A stretch of 64,000 nucleotides of DNA from Synechococcus sp. KORDI-100 (GTDB lineage Bacteria; Cyanobacteriota; Cyanobacteriia; PCC-6307; Cyanobiaceae), in NCBI RefSeq assembly GCF_000737535.1, contig NZ_CP006269.1, forward strand, positions 868,001-932,000, in the 5' to 3' direction. Under the pieces are notes generated by a model. That model was given only the letters and a program-made list of their open reading frames with translations. It ran no database searches and was not told the DNA's origin. This document shows positions 19,966 to 30,536 of this stretch, in pieces (the first letter of the stretch is position 1; each line of letters begins with the position of its first letter). A program made the translations under genes and the position numbers.

Positions 19966-20888
19966 CAGGCGAGGCGACCCAGGACAAAGCCCAGCAGAAG
20001 CAGGCTGCCGAGCTGCACCTGTCGACTGAAATGTCGACCGAAGAGAGCCATCGAGGCCTGCTCGCCCTCCAGGGGGCTGCAGCTGAGCTGCATCAGCACA
20101 CTGGCCGCAAGCCAGAACGGCCAGACGCTCCAGTTCATGCCGGCGCTCATCGCTGCGATGCCAAGCAGCACACTCACGGCCCCGTAACTGAGTCTCACGG
20201 TCGTCACAGCGGCTTCTCCGAGGGTGAGGGCACTGCTCCTCAGGCCGAGGGCCGCATCGTCGCGACGGTCAGCCATCGCGTAGACCGTGTCGAAGCCGAA
20301 GGTCCAGATCATGGTGGCAAGCCAGGTGCTGAACAGTCCCCAGCTGAAGCTGATCTGTGTTTCCGCTGCTGCCCAGGGGATCAGTACGGCAAACCCCCAG
20401 CAGAGGGCCAGCACGGCCTGCGGAAAGGGACACCAGCGTTTGGCTGACGGGTAGAGAAGGACGGGTGGAAGAGCCATGAGCGCCAGTGCGAGACAAAGCC
20501 GCAGGCTGTCCACAGGAAGACTGAGCACCACAAGCAGGCTGATCACCAGCAAGGCGATCAGCATTGCCAAGGCAGTGCGGACCCTGATGGCGCCCCTGGC
20601 GAGAGGACGCAACCTGGTGCGCTCAACGCGACCATCGATGCGCCGATCCCAGAGGTCATTGGCAATGCAGCCGGCGCCACTGACGGCCAGACCTCCAACC
20701 ATGATCTGCAGGATCAGGAGCAGGTGGGGAGGTGCCGAGGGGCTCAGCCACAGAGCCCAGCCCGCCGGAATCAGAAGAATGAGTCGACCTGTGGGCTTGT
20801 TCCAGCGCAGCAGCTCGACCCAGGGCCCCATGGCCTGCCGGCGAAAAGGACTGGTCACAGCGTCAGAGGTTTGAAGAACCCTAGTCAT
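19965..20888 (-). CDS. plqA: UbiA-family 4-hydroxybenzoate polyprenyltransferase (plastoquinone pathway)
   Basis: 307 residues from the ATG at 20886-20888; an internal start at 20831 (MGPWVELLRWNKPTG) is also possible. A longer extension to 21020 is rejected because it runs into ppx. The two Asp-rich sites are ANDLWDRRIDGRVERTRLRP and DTVYAMADRRDD, with about eight hydrophobic helices. It attaches a polyprenyl chain to 4-hydroxybenzoate, an early step of cyanobacterial plastoquinone synthesis. Divergent from ppx. Confidence 0.93.
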   Translation of the reverse strand: MTRVLQTSDAVTSPFRRQAMGPWVELLRWNKPTGRLILLIPAGWALWLSPSAPPHLLLILQIMVGGLAVSGAGCIANDLWDRRIDGRVERTRLRPLARGAIRVRTALAMLIALLVISLLVVLSLPVDSLRLCLALALMALPPVLLYPSAKRWCPFPQAVLALCWGFAVLIPWAAAETQISFSWGLFSTWLATMIWTFGFDTVYAMADRRDDAALGLRSSALTLGEAAVTTVRLSYGAVSVLLGIAAMSAGMNWSVWPFWLAASVLMQLSCSPLEGEQASMALFGRHFSRQVQLGSLLLLGFVLGRLA

Positions 20889-20946
20889 GGCCTCCCAGCT
20901 CCGGATGCGGGTGTCAGAGTGGCTCGCAGATGGCTGGGGGCTGTCC

Positions 20947-22608
20947 ATGCTGGATGCGGAGACCACAGCGCAGGCCTCTGACCCTGCCCGTCCAGCTCGG
21001 CCATCCCCTGACGCCAACATCGAGGGGGTTCAACGCGATCAACTGCGTCGGGTCGCTGCCATCGATATCGGCACGAACTCGACCCACCTGCTTGTGGCTT
21101 CGGTTGACACCGCGTTGCGGACATTCCGGATCATCCAGGCCGAGAAGTCCACGACGCGCCTCGGTGAACGTGACCCCGACACAGGGGAACTCACCGAGGC
21201 TGCGATGCAGCGTGGCTATGACACCCTCAGGCGGTTCAGGGACCTGGCCACCAGCCACCAGGTCGAGCAACTCGTGACCGCCGCCACCAGTGCTGTCCGC
21301 GAGGCGTCCAACGGCCGCGACTATCTGCAGCAGATCAAAGATGGTCTTGGAATCGAGGTGGATCTTGTCAGCGGTTCCGAGGAAGCTCGACTGATCTATC
21401 TGGGCGTGCTCTCCGGCATGCCCTTCGGCAACCGCCCCCATCTTCTGCTGGACATCGGTGGCGGCTCCACCGAACTGATTCTCGCGGACGGTCGCGATGC
21501 CAGAGCCCTCACCAGTACAAGGGTTGGTGCGGTGCGTCTGCAGCGAGATTTCGTCAAGGATGATCCGATTCCGCCCCGGGGACGGGCTTTTCTGCAGGCC
21601 TTCATCCAAGGCTCTCTGGAACCTGCCGTCGACAAGGTGCGTCGCCGGATCCAGCCGGGTGAAGTTCCGGTGTTGGTCGCCACCAGTGGAACGGCCATGG
21701 CCATCGGTGCCCTGGCCGCCAGTGAGGACGATCGCCCCCCTCTCAAGCTGCATGGCTACCGGATGTCGCGTCAGCGGCTTGATCGCGTCGTTGAAAAGCT
21801 GGTGGGGATGTCACCGGAGCAGCGCCGACAACTCGCTCCCATCAACGAGCGCAGGGCTGAGATCATCGTCCCTGGAGCGTTGATTCTGCAGACCACGATG
21901 CAGATGCTGGGAGCCGAGGAGCTGGTTCTCAGCGAACGGGCGCTTCGCGAGGGGTTGATTGTCGACTGGATGTTGCGCCATGGATTTCTGGAGGATCGGT
22001 TCAGCTTCCAGAGCAGCATTCGTCAGCGCACAGTGATTCATCAGGTCCAGCGCTTTGCGGTGAACCAGACCCGTGCCGAGCGCGTGGCATCCCATGCTCT
22101 GAGCCTTTACGACCAAACCCGCGGGGTGATGCACCAAGACCCAGGTCAGGGCCGTGAGCTGCTCTGGGCAGCAGCGATGCTGCACGCCTGCGGTCAGCAC
22201 ATCAACCTCAGTGCTTATCACAAGCACTCCTGGTATCTGATTCGTCATGGGGAATTGCTGGGCTATTCCGAGGCGGAACACCTGATGGTTGCGGCCATTG
22301 CTCGCTATCACCGCCGCAGCCTGCCCAAGAAACGTCATGAGTCCTGGCAGGCATTGGACACACGCGAGAATCGACGCCTCGTCAACGAGATGGCGCTCCT
22401 GCTGAGACTGGCTGCGGCGATGGATCGCCGCCCGGAACCCGTCGTCGCTTTCGTGCGCGCTGAAACCACTCCGACTGAGCTTCGCTTGGAGCTGGTTCCC
22501 GAGCGACTGAACCAGAACCTCAGCCTCGAGCAGTGGAGCCTTGACAATTGCGCAGAGGTGATTCGCGAGGCCTCAGGGGTCAGGCTGGTCGTCAGCGTTC
22601 AGGGATGA
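20947..22608 (+). CDS. ppx: exopolyphosphatase / pppGpp phosphohydrolase family
   Basis: 553 residues from the ATG at 20947 (MLDAETT); in-frame ATGs at 20887 and 20905 exist but overlap the divergent prenyltransferase or its promoter space. The ASKHA phosphatase domain shows VAAIDIGTNSTHLLVA, TAATSAVREASNG and HLLLDIGGGSTEL. The second half is an HD-like region (AAMLHACGQHINLSAYHKHS; VAAIARYHRR). The enzyme hydrolyses polyphosphate, important for phosphate storage. Its end overlaps the convergent RodZ-like gene by 17 bases. Confidence 0.93.
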   Translation: MLDAETTAQASDPARPARPSPDANIEGVQRDQLRRVAAIDIGTNSTHLLVASVDTALRTFRIIQAEKSTTRLGERDPDTGELTEAAMQRGYDTLRRFRDLATSHQVEQLVTAATSAVREASNGRDYLQQIKDGLGIEVDLVSGSEEARLIYLGVLSGMPFGNRPHLLLDIGGGSTELILADGRDARALTSTRVGAVRLQRDFVKDDPIPPRGRAFLQAFIQGSLEPAVDKVRRRIQPGEVPVLVATSGTAMAIGALAASEDDRPPLKLHGYRMSRQRLDRVVEKLVGMSPEQRRQLAPINERRAEIIVPGALILQTTMQMLGAEELVLSERALREGLIVDWMLRHGFLEDRFSFQSSIRQRTVIHQVQRFAVNQTRAERVASHALSLYDQTRGVMHQDPGQGRELLWAAAMLHACGQHINLSAYHKHSWYLIRHGELLGYSEAEHLMVAAIARYHRRSLPKKRHESWQALDTRENRRLVNEMALLLRLAAAMDRRPEPVVAFVRAETTPTELRLELVPERLNQNLSLEQWSLDNCAEVIREASGVRLVVSVQG

Positions 22609-23380
22609 GTTCGTGCCAGCGGACATCATCAATCGTGCTGATGCGTCTCGGTTCCTGATCTGACACGTTGACCATGACCAGATCGGGTCGACCGGCATAG
22701 ATCTCGACGTTTTCAGGGTCATCGATCGTGATCGGTTCGTCCAGGGTCCCCTGAAACTCAACGGTCCCGCCGCGACGGAGTGCGATCCAGCTCGGCTCAG
22801 CGCTGCTGATTTCAACAGTGATCGTCTCGGGTGCGGCTGGAGGGTCTTGATCGGCAGTTGGCTGGATGGCAGTGCTGTCCTCTGTCACCGGCTTGCTGCT
22901 TGGAACCTCCGAAGGCGGAACAGGTTGATCGGCATCGCTGAGCTTGACCTGCCAGAGGGTGTATCCAGCTCCCCCCCCGAGAAGCAGCAGAATTGGAACC
23001 AGCAACAACACAGAGCGTCGCTGTCGGTTTGGCGTTGACACCGGCGCAGGCCACGGAGCCGCAGTGAGCGGGTCCCTGATCTGGGATGAGATCGAGGCTG
23101 TGGGACCAAGTTTCTTGACGAGATCGTCGGCATTCATCCGCAGATGGCTCGCCAGTCTGCGGACCATCGCCTTGATGAACACCGGCTCGGGAAGTCGATC
23201 CTCATCGCCGAGTTCCAGGGCCGTCAGCTGCTCGACACCCATGTGCATGGTGGCCGCCAGTTGCTCGGCCGAAAGTCCACGTGCCTGCCGCTGGGCCCTG
23301 ATCAGTTGGCCAACCTGGGCCAGACCGCTCTCAGAGGGAAGTGTCGTCCCAGAATCCTCTGAATGGTTCTGGGGAGCCAT
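22592..23380 (-). CDS. RodZ-like helix-turn-helix membrane protein (DUF4115)
   Basis: 262 residues. A cytosolic Xre-type HTH occupies about residues 22-90 (LIRAQRQARGLSAEQLAATM), a single transmembrane helix lies at about 123-143 behind a basic RQRR, a Pro/Ser/Thr-rich linker follows, and a beta-rich DUF4115 domain starts around 183. This is the RodZ architecture linking the MreB cytoskeleton to wall synthesis, though MreB is not encoded here. It overlaps the ppx 3' end. Confidence 0.85.
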   Translation of the reverse strand: MAPQNHSEDSGTTLPSESGLAQVGQLIRAQRQARGLSAEQLAATMHMGVEQLTALELGDEDRLPEPVFIKAMVRRLASHLRMNADDLVKKLGPTASISSQIRDPLTAAPWPAPVSTPNRQRRSVLLLVPILLLLGGGAGYTLWQVKLSDADQPVPPSEVPSSKPVTEDSTAIQPTADQDPPAAPETITVEISSAEPSWIALRRGGTVEFQGTLDEPITIDDPENVEIYAGRPDLVMVNVSDQEPRRISTIDDVRWHELIPER

Positions 23381-23494
23381 GAACGCCTTCGGTTCGCAGG
23401 AGCGTAATTGCGATGAAAATAACTGTTTTTCAGGCTATTGACAGAAAATTTTAGCCCAGCAGCTTGAATCTTCCCCCCAGGAAAACTCTTCAGA

Positions 23495-23566
<72 letters not shown>

Positions 23567-23594
23567 GAACGGCTGAATGTTAGACCACGTCATC

Positions 23595-24353
23595 TCATCG
23601 GTTTGGTCGAAACAGGTGAACATGGTCCGGTGAATAGAGACGTGAACGCTCAGGGCCTGGCACCAGTGCCGGACTGATGATGTAGAGGGTGGTTCTGATG
23701 AGACTGCGTTCACGACTCGTCTGAGCCATCTCCCTGAGTGGAACGATCGTGAGCCATTGATCAGGCCAGCTCACCCGGTGCCCGATGGCGACCGGCGTGT
23801 CATCGGGATAGTGATGCAGAAGCATCTGCTGGACCTCTTCCACATGCCGAGCACTGAGGTACAGACAAAGACTTGCTCCAATGGATGCCAACCGTTCCAG
23901 CTGCTCGCGCTCGGGGACGCCGGTTCGACCACCAGCTCGGCTGAGCACAATGGTCTGAACCACACCTGGAACGGTGAGTTCCCGCTCGAGTGCGGCAGCC
24001 GCGGCTTGATAGGCGCTGACCCCGGGAACCACCTCCAAGGGGATGCCCTCATCGTTCAGGGTGCAGATCTGCTCGTTGATGGCGCTGTAGAGCGCTGGAT
24101 CGCCATCGTGCAGCCGGACGACGCGAAGGCCCGTTCTGTACCCCTCGATGAGAAGCGGAAGAACGTCTTCCAGCGTCAGATGACTGGTCCTGATCCGTTC
24201 ACACTTGGCTGGAACGAGTTCTGCGATTGCCGGGCTGACGAGTGAATCCGTCCAGATCAGTCGATCGGCATGCCGGAGTCGATCAGCCGCACGCAAGGTC
24301 AGCAGATCAGGCGCTCCGGGCCCGGCTCCAACGAAGCAAACAGGGCTGCTCAA
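23595..24353 (-). CDS. cobM: precorrin-4 C11-methyltransferase
   Basis: 252 residues from a TTG at 24351-24353, which overlaps the lgt stop; no ATG gives the conserved N-terminus. SAM-dependent tetrapyrrole methylase hallmarks are [16 protein letters not shown] at the start, [15 protein letters not shown], and [20 protein letters not shown]. The enzyme methylates C11 in corrin-ring synthesis, aerobic or anaerobic (CbiF) route. It is translationally coupled to lgt upstream. Confidence 0.95.
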   Translation of the reverse strand: MSSPVCFVGAGPGAPDLLTLRAADRLRHADRLIWTDSLVSPAIAELVPAKCERIRTSHLTLEDVLPLLIEGYRTGLRVVRLHDGDPALYSAINEQICTLNDEGIPLEVVPGVSAYQAAAAALERELTVPGVVQTIVLSRAGGRTGVPEREQLERLASIGASLCLYLSARHVEEVQQMLLHHYPDDTPVAIGHRVSWPDQWLTIVPLREMAQTSRERSLIRTTLYIISPALVPGPERSRLYSPDHVHLFRPNR

Positions 24354-25189
24354 CGAACCCCTGCCGGATCAGGCAGGTCCTGGTGACGGGCATACAGCCA
24401 GAGAAGACCGGCGACTCCGGCCAGCATCAGCAGCCCGCTCACCAACTGGGCGATGCGCAGGCCTCCTTCACAGGCTGGGGGTAGCGCTCCAAGACAGAGC
24501 GGATCGATCCTCAACCCTTCGATCCAAATTCGACCGAGGCTGTATCCAAGCAGATACGTGCAGGCGAGAGCACCGGAGGGGAGCGTCATTTTTCCCTGCT
24601 CTCCCCTGCGGAACAACACAATCAACAGCAGAAACAGTGCAAGGTTCCAGATGGATTCATAAAGGAACGTCGGGTGGAAAAACTCTGCATTGGCGTAGAT
24701 CACAGGCCTGTTCTGGTATGGAATGAACAGCTTCCAAGGGAGGTCCGTTGGGACTCCGAAGGCTTCGGAGTTGAAGAAATTTCCCCAGCGCCCTATTGCC
24801 TGACCCAGGGCCAGGGAAGGCACCAGAACATCGAGAAGATCCCAGAAGGACTGACGCCTCCAGCGACAAAACAGGATCAGGGTGAGTGTGCCTGCAATCA
24901 GAGCGCCATGGATGGCGATGCCCCCCTCCCAGATGGCTAGAGCCTTGATCCAGTTGTCGGAATAATTTCGCCATTCAAAGGCGACGTAGTAAGCACGTGC
25001 GCCAAGCACCGACGCGAGAATCAGAATGGGAAGCAGATCGCTGATCAGACCGTTGTCCAGGTCGCGGCTGCGAGCGAGGCGGCTTGAAATGTTGAGTCCG
25101 ATCAGAACCGCAGCAGCAATGAGCAGTCCGTACCAGCGCAACGTGAAGGGCCCGAGCTGAATCAGCTCAGGGCCCGGGGAGGTGAACAT
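24350..25189 (-). CDS. lgt: prolipoprotein diacylglyceryl transferase
   Basis: 279 residues with about seven transmembrane helices. The Lgt signature is [28 protein letters not shown] at the N-terminus and [15 protein letters not shown] are also conserved. It transfers a diacylglyceryl group to the lipobox Cys of prolipoproteins, and would act on the lipoprotein predicted at 955. It starts 4 bases after the petA stop, so it may be read from the petCA transcript, and its stop overlaps cobM. Confidence 0.96.
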   Translation of the reverse strand: MFTSPGPELIQLGPFTLRWYGLLIAAAVLIGLNISSRLARSRDLDNGLISDLLPILILASVLGARAYYVAFEWRNYSDNWIKALAIWEGGIAIHGALIAGTLTLILFCRWRRQSFWDLLDVLVPSLALGQAIGRWGNFFNSEAFGVPTDLPWKLFIPYQNRPVIYANAEFFHPTFLYESIWNLALFLLLIVLFRRGEQGKMTLPSGALACTYLLGYSLGRIWIEGLRIDPLCLGALPPACEGGLRIAQLVSGLLMLAGVAGLLWLYARHQDLPDPAGVR

Positions 25190-25193
25190 TGCC

Positions 25194-26126
25194 TCAGAAA
25201 CCCTCGGCTGCCTGAACTTTCTCCACCTGTTTCTTCTTCAGAACCAACATGATCTGAGCCAGAGCCACTGCAGCGAAGAAGGCCAGCAAACCGTAGATCC
25301 GCACTGGATTCTGGAGAACCACTTCGGCATCAACCTGGCCGAAACCGCCCACGTTTGGATCATTGGTCAGGGGTGCACCAGCTTCAACGCTGTCGCCAAC
25401 ATTCACGAGCAGAGCAGGGCCGACGGGCACCGTTTCAGTTGTGCTGTCACCTTCGGTGGTGTTGATGGTGACCAGCTTTGCGCCGTTCTCCCCATCCTCA
25501 ATCGCGGAAACAGTGCCGCTGGCGGCTGCTGTGAAGGCGGTGTTGTTGCTTTTCTCTCCCGTGGGGTACACCTGGCCACGGCCGCGGTTGCCGCCGACGT
25601 GGATCTGATATTTGCCGAAATGAATGTTGCTGTCGGTGGCCGGATCGGGCGAGAGAACAGGAAAGACGATCTCCTGGTGTTGATCACCTGGGATCGGTCC
25701 CACCAGAAGAATGTTGGGTTGGTCGTCGCTGTACTGGCTGAAGTAGACACCCTCGGTCTCTTCGCGGATCTCGTCGGTCCAGCGGTCCTGAGGTGCCAGG
25801 GTGAATCCGTCAGGAAGCATCACGACAGCACCCACCTGGAGGGGTACGTCGCTGCCGTCTGCCCCGATTTCCTGGAGTCCGTCTTCGTAGGGAATCTTGA
25901 CGCTCGCTTTGAAGACACTGTCCGGAAGCACCGCTTGGGGGACTTCCGCCTGCGTGAGCTTCTGAGCGAGGTGACAGTTCGCACAGACGATCTTGCCTGT
26001 GGCCTCACGGGGACTTTCGTAGTTCTGCTGGGCCCAGAAGGGATAGGCCCAGCTGGCCGCAGGCGCAATCAGGACAGCAAGGCCGAGAACCAGAGATCCG
26101 AGCAGGAGGGAGAGGTGACGACGCAT
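25194..26126 (-). CDS. petA: apocytochrome f
   Basis: 310 residues from the ATG at 26124-26126. A Sec signal peptide (residues 1-27, ending APAASWA) precedes the mature N-terminus [12 protein letters not shown], whose Tyr amine ligates heme. The CANCH heme site is Cys48-x-x-Cys51-His52. The large lumenal domain is followed by one C-terminal transmembrane helix ([20 protein letters not shown]). It passes electrons from the Rieske centre to plastocyanin or cytochrome c6. Second gene of petCA, 38 bases after petC. Confidence 0.98.
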   Translation of the reverse strand: MRRHLSLLLGSLVLGLAVLIAPAASWAYPFWAQQNYESPREATGKIVCANCHLAQKLTQAEVPQAVLPDSVFKASVKIPYEDGLQEIGADGSDVPLQVGAVVMLPDGFTLAPQDRWTDEIREETEGVYFSQYSDDQPNILLVGPIPGDQHQEIVFPVLSPDPATDSNIHFGKYQIHVGGNRGRGQVYPTGEKSNNTAFTAAASGTVSAIEDGENGAKLVTINTTEGDSTTETVPVGPALLVNVGDSVEAGAPLTNDPNVGGFGQVDAEVVLQNPVRIYGLLAFFAAVALAQIMLVLKKKQVEKVQAAEGF

Positions 26127-26164
26127 GGAACGGGGGATGAGGGAATCAGACGTGGAAGAAAAGA

Positions 26165-26701
26165 TCAGGCCCACCAGGGTTTGTCGCCGGTGCGGAAGTC
26201 GGTGTCCGTCCACTGGCTGACGAACACGTTGTCGTTCTCGACGCTGACATTCGCCAGTGCTAGCGAAAGAGGTGCCGGTCCCCGGACCACCTTCCCGGTG
26301 GCGTCGTACTGGCTGCCGTGACAGGGACACATGAATTTGTTGGCTCCACTGTTCCAGGGCACGACACAGCCGAGGTGTGTGCAGATGGCGTTGATTCCGT
26401 AACTGCCGATGGCGTCATCACCTTCGACGATCAGGTACGTCGGGTCGCCTTTAAGACCCTGCACCAGGCTGCGGTCGCCGTCGGCATGGGTGGAGAGCCA
26501 TCCACTGGCCGTGACGGGATTGCCGAGTTCATCTTTCGCGCTGGTGCCGCCACCCGATCCGGCAGCCCGGGGCGGGATGAAGTAGTTCACCACTGGGTAA
26601 AGGGCGCCGAGGGCGACTCCGGTCACCGAGCCGAAGGTCAGCAGGTTCATGAACTGCCGACGACCCATTCCGGGCACATCGCTCGAGGAAAGTTGGGTCA
26701 T
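26165..26701 (-). CDS. petC: cytochrome b6-f complex Rieske iron-sulfur subunit
   Basis: 178 residues. A Tat-like N-terminus with GRRQFMNLL and a hydrophobic helix (18-44) remains as the membrane anchor. The [2Fe-2S] ligands are in CTHLGC (Cys107, His109) and CPCH (Cys125, His128), with the disulfide cysteines Cys112 and Cys127. The GSGGG hinge is at about 48-52. It oxidises plastoquinol at the Qo site. tatC, needed for Rieske translocation, lies 1.2 kb away. Confidence 0.98.
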   Translation of the reverse strand: MTQLSSSDVPGMGRRQFMNLLTFGSVTGVALGALYPVVNYFIPPRAAGSGGGTSAKDELGNPVTASGWLSTHADGDRSLVQGLKGDPTYLIVEGDDAIGSYGINAICTHLGCVVPWNSGANKFMCPCHGSQYDATGKVVRGPAPLSLALANVSVENDNVFVSQWTDTDFRTGDKPWWA

Positions 26702-26804
26702 GGCGGACGGTCATCCAGCACGTATCGACGTCCATTATGGACGCTTAACTGCCTGTCACGCTTTACAACGACTGGCGTTTTGCTGGTCCTGCTCCACGAA
26801 ATCT

Positions 26805-27164
26805 GTGCTTGAGGAATCAAACAAACCAGCAGACCAACCCCTTGCCGTCGAGGAGGTCATTGCCTGTCTAAGACGGCGCTGGAAGGCGACTTACGACCTC
26901 CAGCTGGTGGTTCGTCGCCAGCGTCTTTACCTGCAGGTGATGTGGGCATATCTGGAGCAACAGTCGTTCCCGATGGACGAAAACACGTACCGGGAGCATC
27001 TGGCCGAAGTGCTGGATGTTGTGAATCGTCTTGGTTTGGCGACGGATGTACGTCAGTGGCTCGACTCAACCAGGGACAAACCACGGCTTGGGAAGGCCTT
27101 GAGTCTGCAATTGCAGGCCCAGGGTCCTGAAGCACAAACGCTTCTCAGGGAGTTTCTGGTCTGA
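26805..27164 (+). CDS. DUF3067-type conserved cyanobacterial protein
   Basis: 119 residues from the GTG at 26805; an upstream start at 26649 would run antisense over petC and is rejected. The conserved part runs from about residue 15: VEEVIACLRRRWKATYDLQL, LYLQVMWAYLEQQSFP, and VLDVVNRLGLATDVRQWL. Small, cytosolic, no cofactor motif. DUF3067 proteins occur in cyanobacteria and plastids; function unknown. Divergent from petCA by 103 bases and overlapping the tatC 3' end by 20 bases. Confidence 0.8.
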   Translation: MLEESNKPADQPLAVEEVIACLRRRWKATYDLQLVVRRQRLYLQVMWAYLEQQSFPMDENTYREHLAEVLDVVNRLGLATDVRQWLDSTRDKPRLGKALSLQLQAQGPEAQTLLREFLV

Positions 27165-27942
27165 TGCTTTCAGCCAGAGCGACAAGCCCGATCCCAACCA
27201 GAAAGAGGGCGGTGATGGCGCCAGCCAGCAGCAGCATGGTGATCGGATCCGTGGAGGGTGTCAGCACGGCCCCGGCCAGGGCTGCGCTGAGGACCACCCA
27301 TCGCCAGGCGCCCAGCATGGTGCGCCAGCGCACCAGACCCAGAACCCCCAGCAGCAGTTGCAGAACGGGCAGCTGAAAAGCCAGGCCGGTCGCCACCATC
27401 AACAGCAGGACGAAGTCGAGGTAGCGCTCAATCGACCACAGCGGCTCCACCACATCGGCGCCGTAACTCACCAAAAATCCGAGAGCGGCCGGTACGAGTG
27501 CCCACCAGGCAAAGGCCAGGCCTGCGAAAAAGAGAATGGCTGATCCAGCGACGGCAGGTGCGATCAGCCGCCCCTCCCGTCGCGTCAGGCCCGGCAGCAC
27601 GAAGGCGAGCGCCTGGTACAGCACGTAGGGCAAAGCCAGGGTGAGACCGGCATAACCGGCCACTTTCAGGGACACGAAGAGAAACTCACCTGGAGCCAGT
27701 TGCAGAAAATGAATGCCGTCGGCAGGCGCTTCCAACAGCCGAACCAGGGGCTTCACCGCCAGCAGGCAGATCAAGGCACTGACGACAACCGCCAGCAAGC
27801 TGCCGAGCACTCTCTGACGAAGTTCTTCCAGATGATCCACCAGAGGCATCTCGACCTCATTGGGCAGGTCTGTGTCGCCATCAGCTCCGATACGGATCGG
27901 AGGGGGAGGTTTCAGGACTGGGCCGTCGGGCTGGTCGGACAC
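27145..27942 (-). CDS. tatC: Sec-independent protein translocase TatC
   Basis: 265 residues with six transmembrane helices. The TatC signature region is MPLVDHLEELRQRVLGSLLA, followed by PYVLYQALAFVLPGLTRREGR and AWWALVPAALGFLVSYG. It recognises twin-arginine signal peptides. Likely clients in this window are the Rieske protein, PhoX and the lipoprotein at 955. No tatA/tatB gene is adjacent. Confidence 0.97.
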   Translation of the reverse strand: MSDQPDGPVLKPPPPIRIGADGDTDLPNEVEMPLVDHLEELRQRVLGSLLAVVVSALICLLAVKPLVRLLEAPADGIHFLQLAPGEFLFVSLKVAGYAGLTLALPYVLYQALAFVLPGLTRREGRLIAPAVAGSAILFFAGLAFAWWALVPAALGFLVSYGADVVEPLWSIERYLDFVLLLMVATGLAFQLPVLQLLLGVLGLVRWRTMLGAWRWVVLSAALAGAVLTPSTDPITMLLLAGAITALFLVGIGLVALAESIRPETP

Positions 27943-27982
27943 GGGCGAGAAAGCCGGGCTGGAGGGAGTTCCATCCCAGACG

Positions 27983-29692
27983 TCAGGCTAGGAGTCTGCG
28001 GGCTGTCAGACGCTCTTCGGCTCGGCCGGGTTCACCCCAGCGAATCGTGCCACCACGGTGTCGAACCGTTCCTGGTGCGGCACCTGGAATCCTCTGGAGC
28101 CGGTCGGTAGGCACCATCACCACGGGGACGCGGCGATTGCCGCGAGCTCGACTGAAGTGGGCCGCGAGATCGCTTGCGAACTGCAGATCGACCTCCTCCG
28201 GCAGTCCATTGGAGGACTTCAGCACCACATGGCTGCCAGGGCATTCCTGCGCATGGAACCAGAGGTCGCCACTACGAGCCTGGCGCAGGCTGATCCAGTC
28301 GTTCTGACGGTGGTTGCGGCCAACCTGAAGCAGCAATCCGCCTGGGCCGGTGAGCTCCAGGGGTTGCGGGACACCGGACTGTTTTTTTCGCGCGTCCTGC
28401 CGTCTTGACCGGGGATTGAGCAGGTCGTCCAATTCGCTGCAGAGATCCTCCAACGCAAGCAGCCGCGGGGGCAGATCTTCCCAGTGCGATGTGGCCAGAT
28501 CGTCGATGAAGACTTCGCTGGCTTCGATGAGCTGGAGTCGTTGTTCGTGGTGCTGGATCCGTTCATTCAGAACGGCGACCGATCGCCGCAGCTTGCGGGC
28601 CCGTTGGTACAGCTTCTGAGCCTCCTGCACCTGGTCTCGGCTGGGAGCCTGAAGGCAGAGCAGCGCATCTGCTTTCTCTTGAAGAGCAGCGCTGTCGGCG
28701 GTCCCGGCCAAGCGTGACTGCTGCTCATCAAGGGCAGTCCGCTCTTTGCGGCTCCAACGAGTCAGCCGCTGCTCCACATCCCTGCGGCGTTGAATCAGGG
28801 ACTTCTGCTCAAGCCGCTCTCGGTACCAGGCACCCAGTGCGAGCGCCAGATTCTGTTGATCGGCGATCTGATCATCAGCTTGGGTTGGCTCGGCTGATGG
28901 TCCCCAGACCCTGTAGCGGTTGTTCGGCTCAACCTGAAGCGCATAGGTGTTGTCTCTCAGGCACCGCAGCCAACTCGTCCAGCGCTGATGCAGCTGCTGC
29001 CACTGGTCCGTGGAGATCTCCTGAACCGGTTCCCGGCCAAGCGGTCCGGCCAACTGCTCCACCAGCGGTGGGCTGATCCCCTGATAACACTGCTGCAGCG
29101 CTGTTTTGAGAGAGACCGGTACCAGCGTGAGCCGGCGCCGCCAAGCATCCAGGGATTCCTCGGCATGCGGTGGAAGGCCCCGCAATGGCGGTGGCGGGAC
29201 GTAGGCATCACCGGTACCGATCGGTCGGATGCGTGACTGGTGATCACGCACCTGTCGTCCGATCGTGACCACACGCCGTTGGTCATCGAGAAGCATCACG
29301 TTGCTGTGGCGCCCCATCAGCTCGAGGACAACGGAGCGCTGGATGGACTCACCAGGTCGGGCACTGAACTGAAAGTCCACCACGCGTTCGAATCCGCACT
29401 GCTGGATGCCCACCAGGGCCATCTGTCGCAGGCTGTGCTGGAGCTGCTGCGCCAGGGTGCTGCCGGACCCCTGACGAGCCGGTGGCTGGATCTGCACCAG
29501 ACGGGGCGCATCGGCCTGCCAGCTCAGCTCCAGCCAGACCATGTTGTGCAAGGTTCGGAAGCCGAGTTGCAGGGTCAGTGGGTCAGGCTGCTGGGCCTTT
29601 TCAAAACGACCCGGCAACAGGGAGGGCGTCAGGTCATTCAGCACCGCCCGGAGCGTGGTGAGATCCATCATCTGAAGCGTTGCTGAGGTCAT
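27983..29692 (-). CDS. rqcH: RqcH/NEMF-family protein (fibronectin-binding-like, NFACT)
   Basis: 569 residues. The N-terminal NFACT-N region begins [13 protein letters not shown], a central coiled coil of about 150 residues spans roughly 270-420 (rich in R, Q, E, L), and the C-terminal NFACT-R carries [19 protein letters not shown] and [14 protein letters not shown]. Bacterial RqcH adds Ala tails to nascent chains stuck on 50S subunits. Starts at 29692, 29671 and 29668 are all possible; MDLTTLRA is where conservation begins. It faces the divergent gmk. Confidence 0.9.
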   Translation of the reverse strand: MTSATLQMMDLTTLRAVLNDLTPSLLPGRFEKAQQPDPLTLQLGFRTLHNMVWLELSWQADAPRLVQIQPPARQGSGSTLAQQLQHSLRQMALVGIQQCGFERVVDFQFSARPGESIQRSVVLELMGRHSNVMLLDDQRRVVTIGRQVRDHQSRIRPIGTGDAYVPPPPLRGLPPHAEESLDAWRRRLTLVPVSLKTALQQCYQGISPPLVEQLAGPLGREPVQEISTDQWQQLHQRWTSWLRCLRDNTYALQVEPNNRYRVWGPSAEPTQADDQIADQQNLALALGAWYRERLEQKSLIQRRRDVEQRLTRWSRKERTALDEQQSRLAGTADSAALQEKADALLCLQAPSRDQVQEAQKLYQRARKLRRSVAVLNERIQHHEQRLQLIEASEVFIDDLATSHWEDLPPRLLALEDLCSELDDLLNPRSRRQDARKKQSGVPQPLELTGPGGLLLQVGRNHRQNDWISLRQARSGDLWFHAQECPGSHVVLKSSNGLPEEVDLQFASDLAAHFSRARGNRRVPVVMVPTDRLQRIPGAAPGTVRHRGGTIRWGEPGRAEERLTARRLLA

Positions 29693-29757
29693 CTCTGCGT
29701 CGCTCAGATCCGCCGGGCCGTCCCCTTCCTACTCTGCTGTCCCCGACTCAGGCCTGG

Positions 29758-30318
29758 ATGGCTGCCAACAGCGGACGGCTCACCGTGATCACCGGTCCCA
29801 GCGGCGTCGGAAAGGGGACCCTTGTGAAGCAGCTCCTGGAGCGGCATCCAACGATCTGGTTGTCGGTCTCAGCAACCACCCGTGCGCCTCGCGATGGCGA
29901 GCTGGAGGGTCAAAGCTATTTCTTTCACAGCCATGAGCAGTTCGACCAGCTGGTGAAAGCGGGGGGACTACTTGAATGGGCCGAATTCGCAGGAAACCGG
30001 TACGGCACACCCCGCCAGCCGGTGGAGGAGCATCTCAGCAATGGCCGTCCAGTGCTGCTCGAGATCGAGCTGGAAGGTGCCCGTCAGGTGCGCCGCAGTT
30101 TTTCGAATGGTTTTCAGATCTTTCTGGCACCGCCAAGTTTCGAGGAGCTCGAACGCCGCATTCGGGGACGAGGAACCGATGCGGACGAGGCCATCCAGCG
30201 AAGGTTGCAGCGGGCTCAACAGGAACTTCAGGCTCAGGAGGAATTCGATGCTGTTGTCGTGAACGACAACATCGAACGAGCGCTCGCTGAACTGGAGACG
30301 CTCATGGGGCTGGTTTGA
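29758..30318 (+). CDS. gmk: guanylate kinase
   Basis: 186 residues from the ATG at 29758 ([13 protein letters not shown]); a frame extension to TTG 29680 overlaps rqcH and is less likely. P-loop GPSGVGKGT at about residues 12-20, then [13 protein letters not shown] and [13 protein letters not shown] for GMP binding, and [14 protein letters not shown] at the end. It phosphorylates GMP to GDP. The psaF-psaJ transcript converges on it. Confidence 0.95.
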   Translation: MAANSGRLTVITGPSGVGKGTLVKQLLERHPTIWLSVSATTRAPRDGELEGQSYFFHSHEQFDQLVKAGGLLEWAEFAGNRYGTPRQPVEEHLSNGRPVLLEIELEGARQVRRSFSNGFQIFLAPPSFEELERRIRGRGTDADEAIQRRLQRAQQELQAQEEFDAVVVNDNIERALAELETLMGLV

Positions 30319-30339
30319 ATCCTTTCGGAACGGCCCATG

Positions 30340-30361
30340 AAAAAAGCCCCTTGCGGGGCTT
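30340..30361 (-). terminator. Rho-independent terminator of psaF-psaJ
   Basis: Inverted repeat AAGCCCC-TTGC-GGGGCTT at 30344-30361 is followed on the minus strand by a run of T (A-tract 30340-30345 on plus). It lies 20 bases after the psaJ stop and also just after gmk, where its U-tract on the plus side is weak. Confidence 0.85.
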
Positions 30362-30380
30362 CGAAAATTCTGAGATCTGA

Positions 30381-30500
30381 TCAGCCCAAGGGGTGAAACA
30401 GGAGATCGGGAAAGAACCGGTTCCACTCGATCATGATTCCGGCGGTGAGGGTGAACCAGATAGCGGCGACGACGGGAGCCGTTGTGAGGAATTTCTTCAT
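30381..30500 (-). CDS. psaJ: photosystem I reaction centre subunit IX
   Basis: 39 residues: [16 protein letters not shown] at the start, one transmembrane helix, then [16 protein letters not shown], which is the conserved PsaJ C-terminus. ATG at 30498-30500, stop TGA at 30381-30383. PsaJ anchors PsaF in photosystem I. It is 36 bases downstream of psaF on the same strand and ends just before the terminator, giving a psaF-psaJ operon. Confidence 0.96.
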   Translation of the reverse strand: MKKFLTTAPVVAAIWFTLTAGIMIEWNRFFPDLLFHPLG

Positions 30501-30536
30501 GGGTGAAAGGTGTGTGGGAGCTGAAGAATGGAAGGG

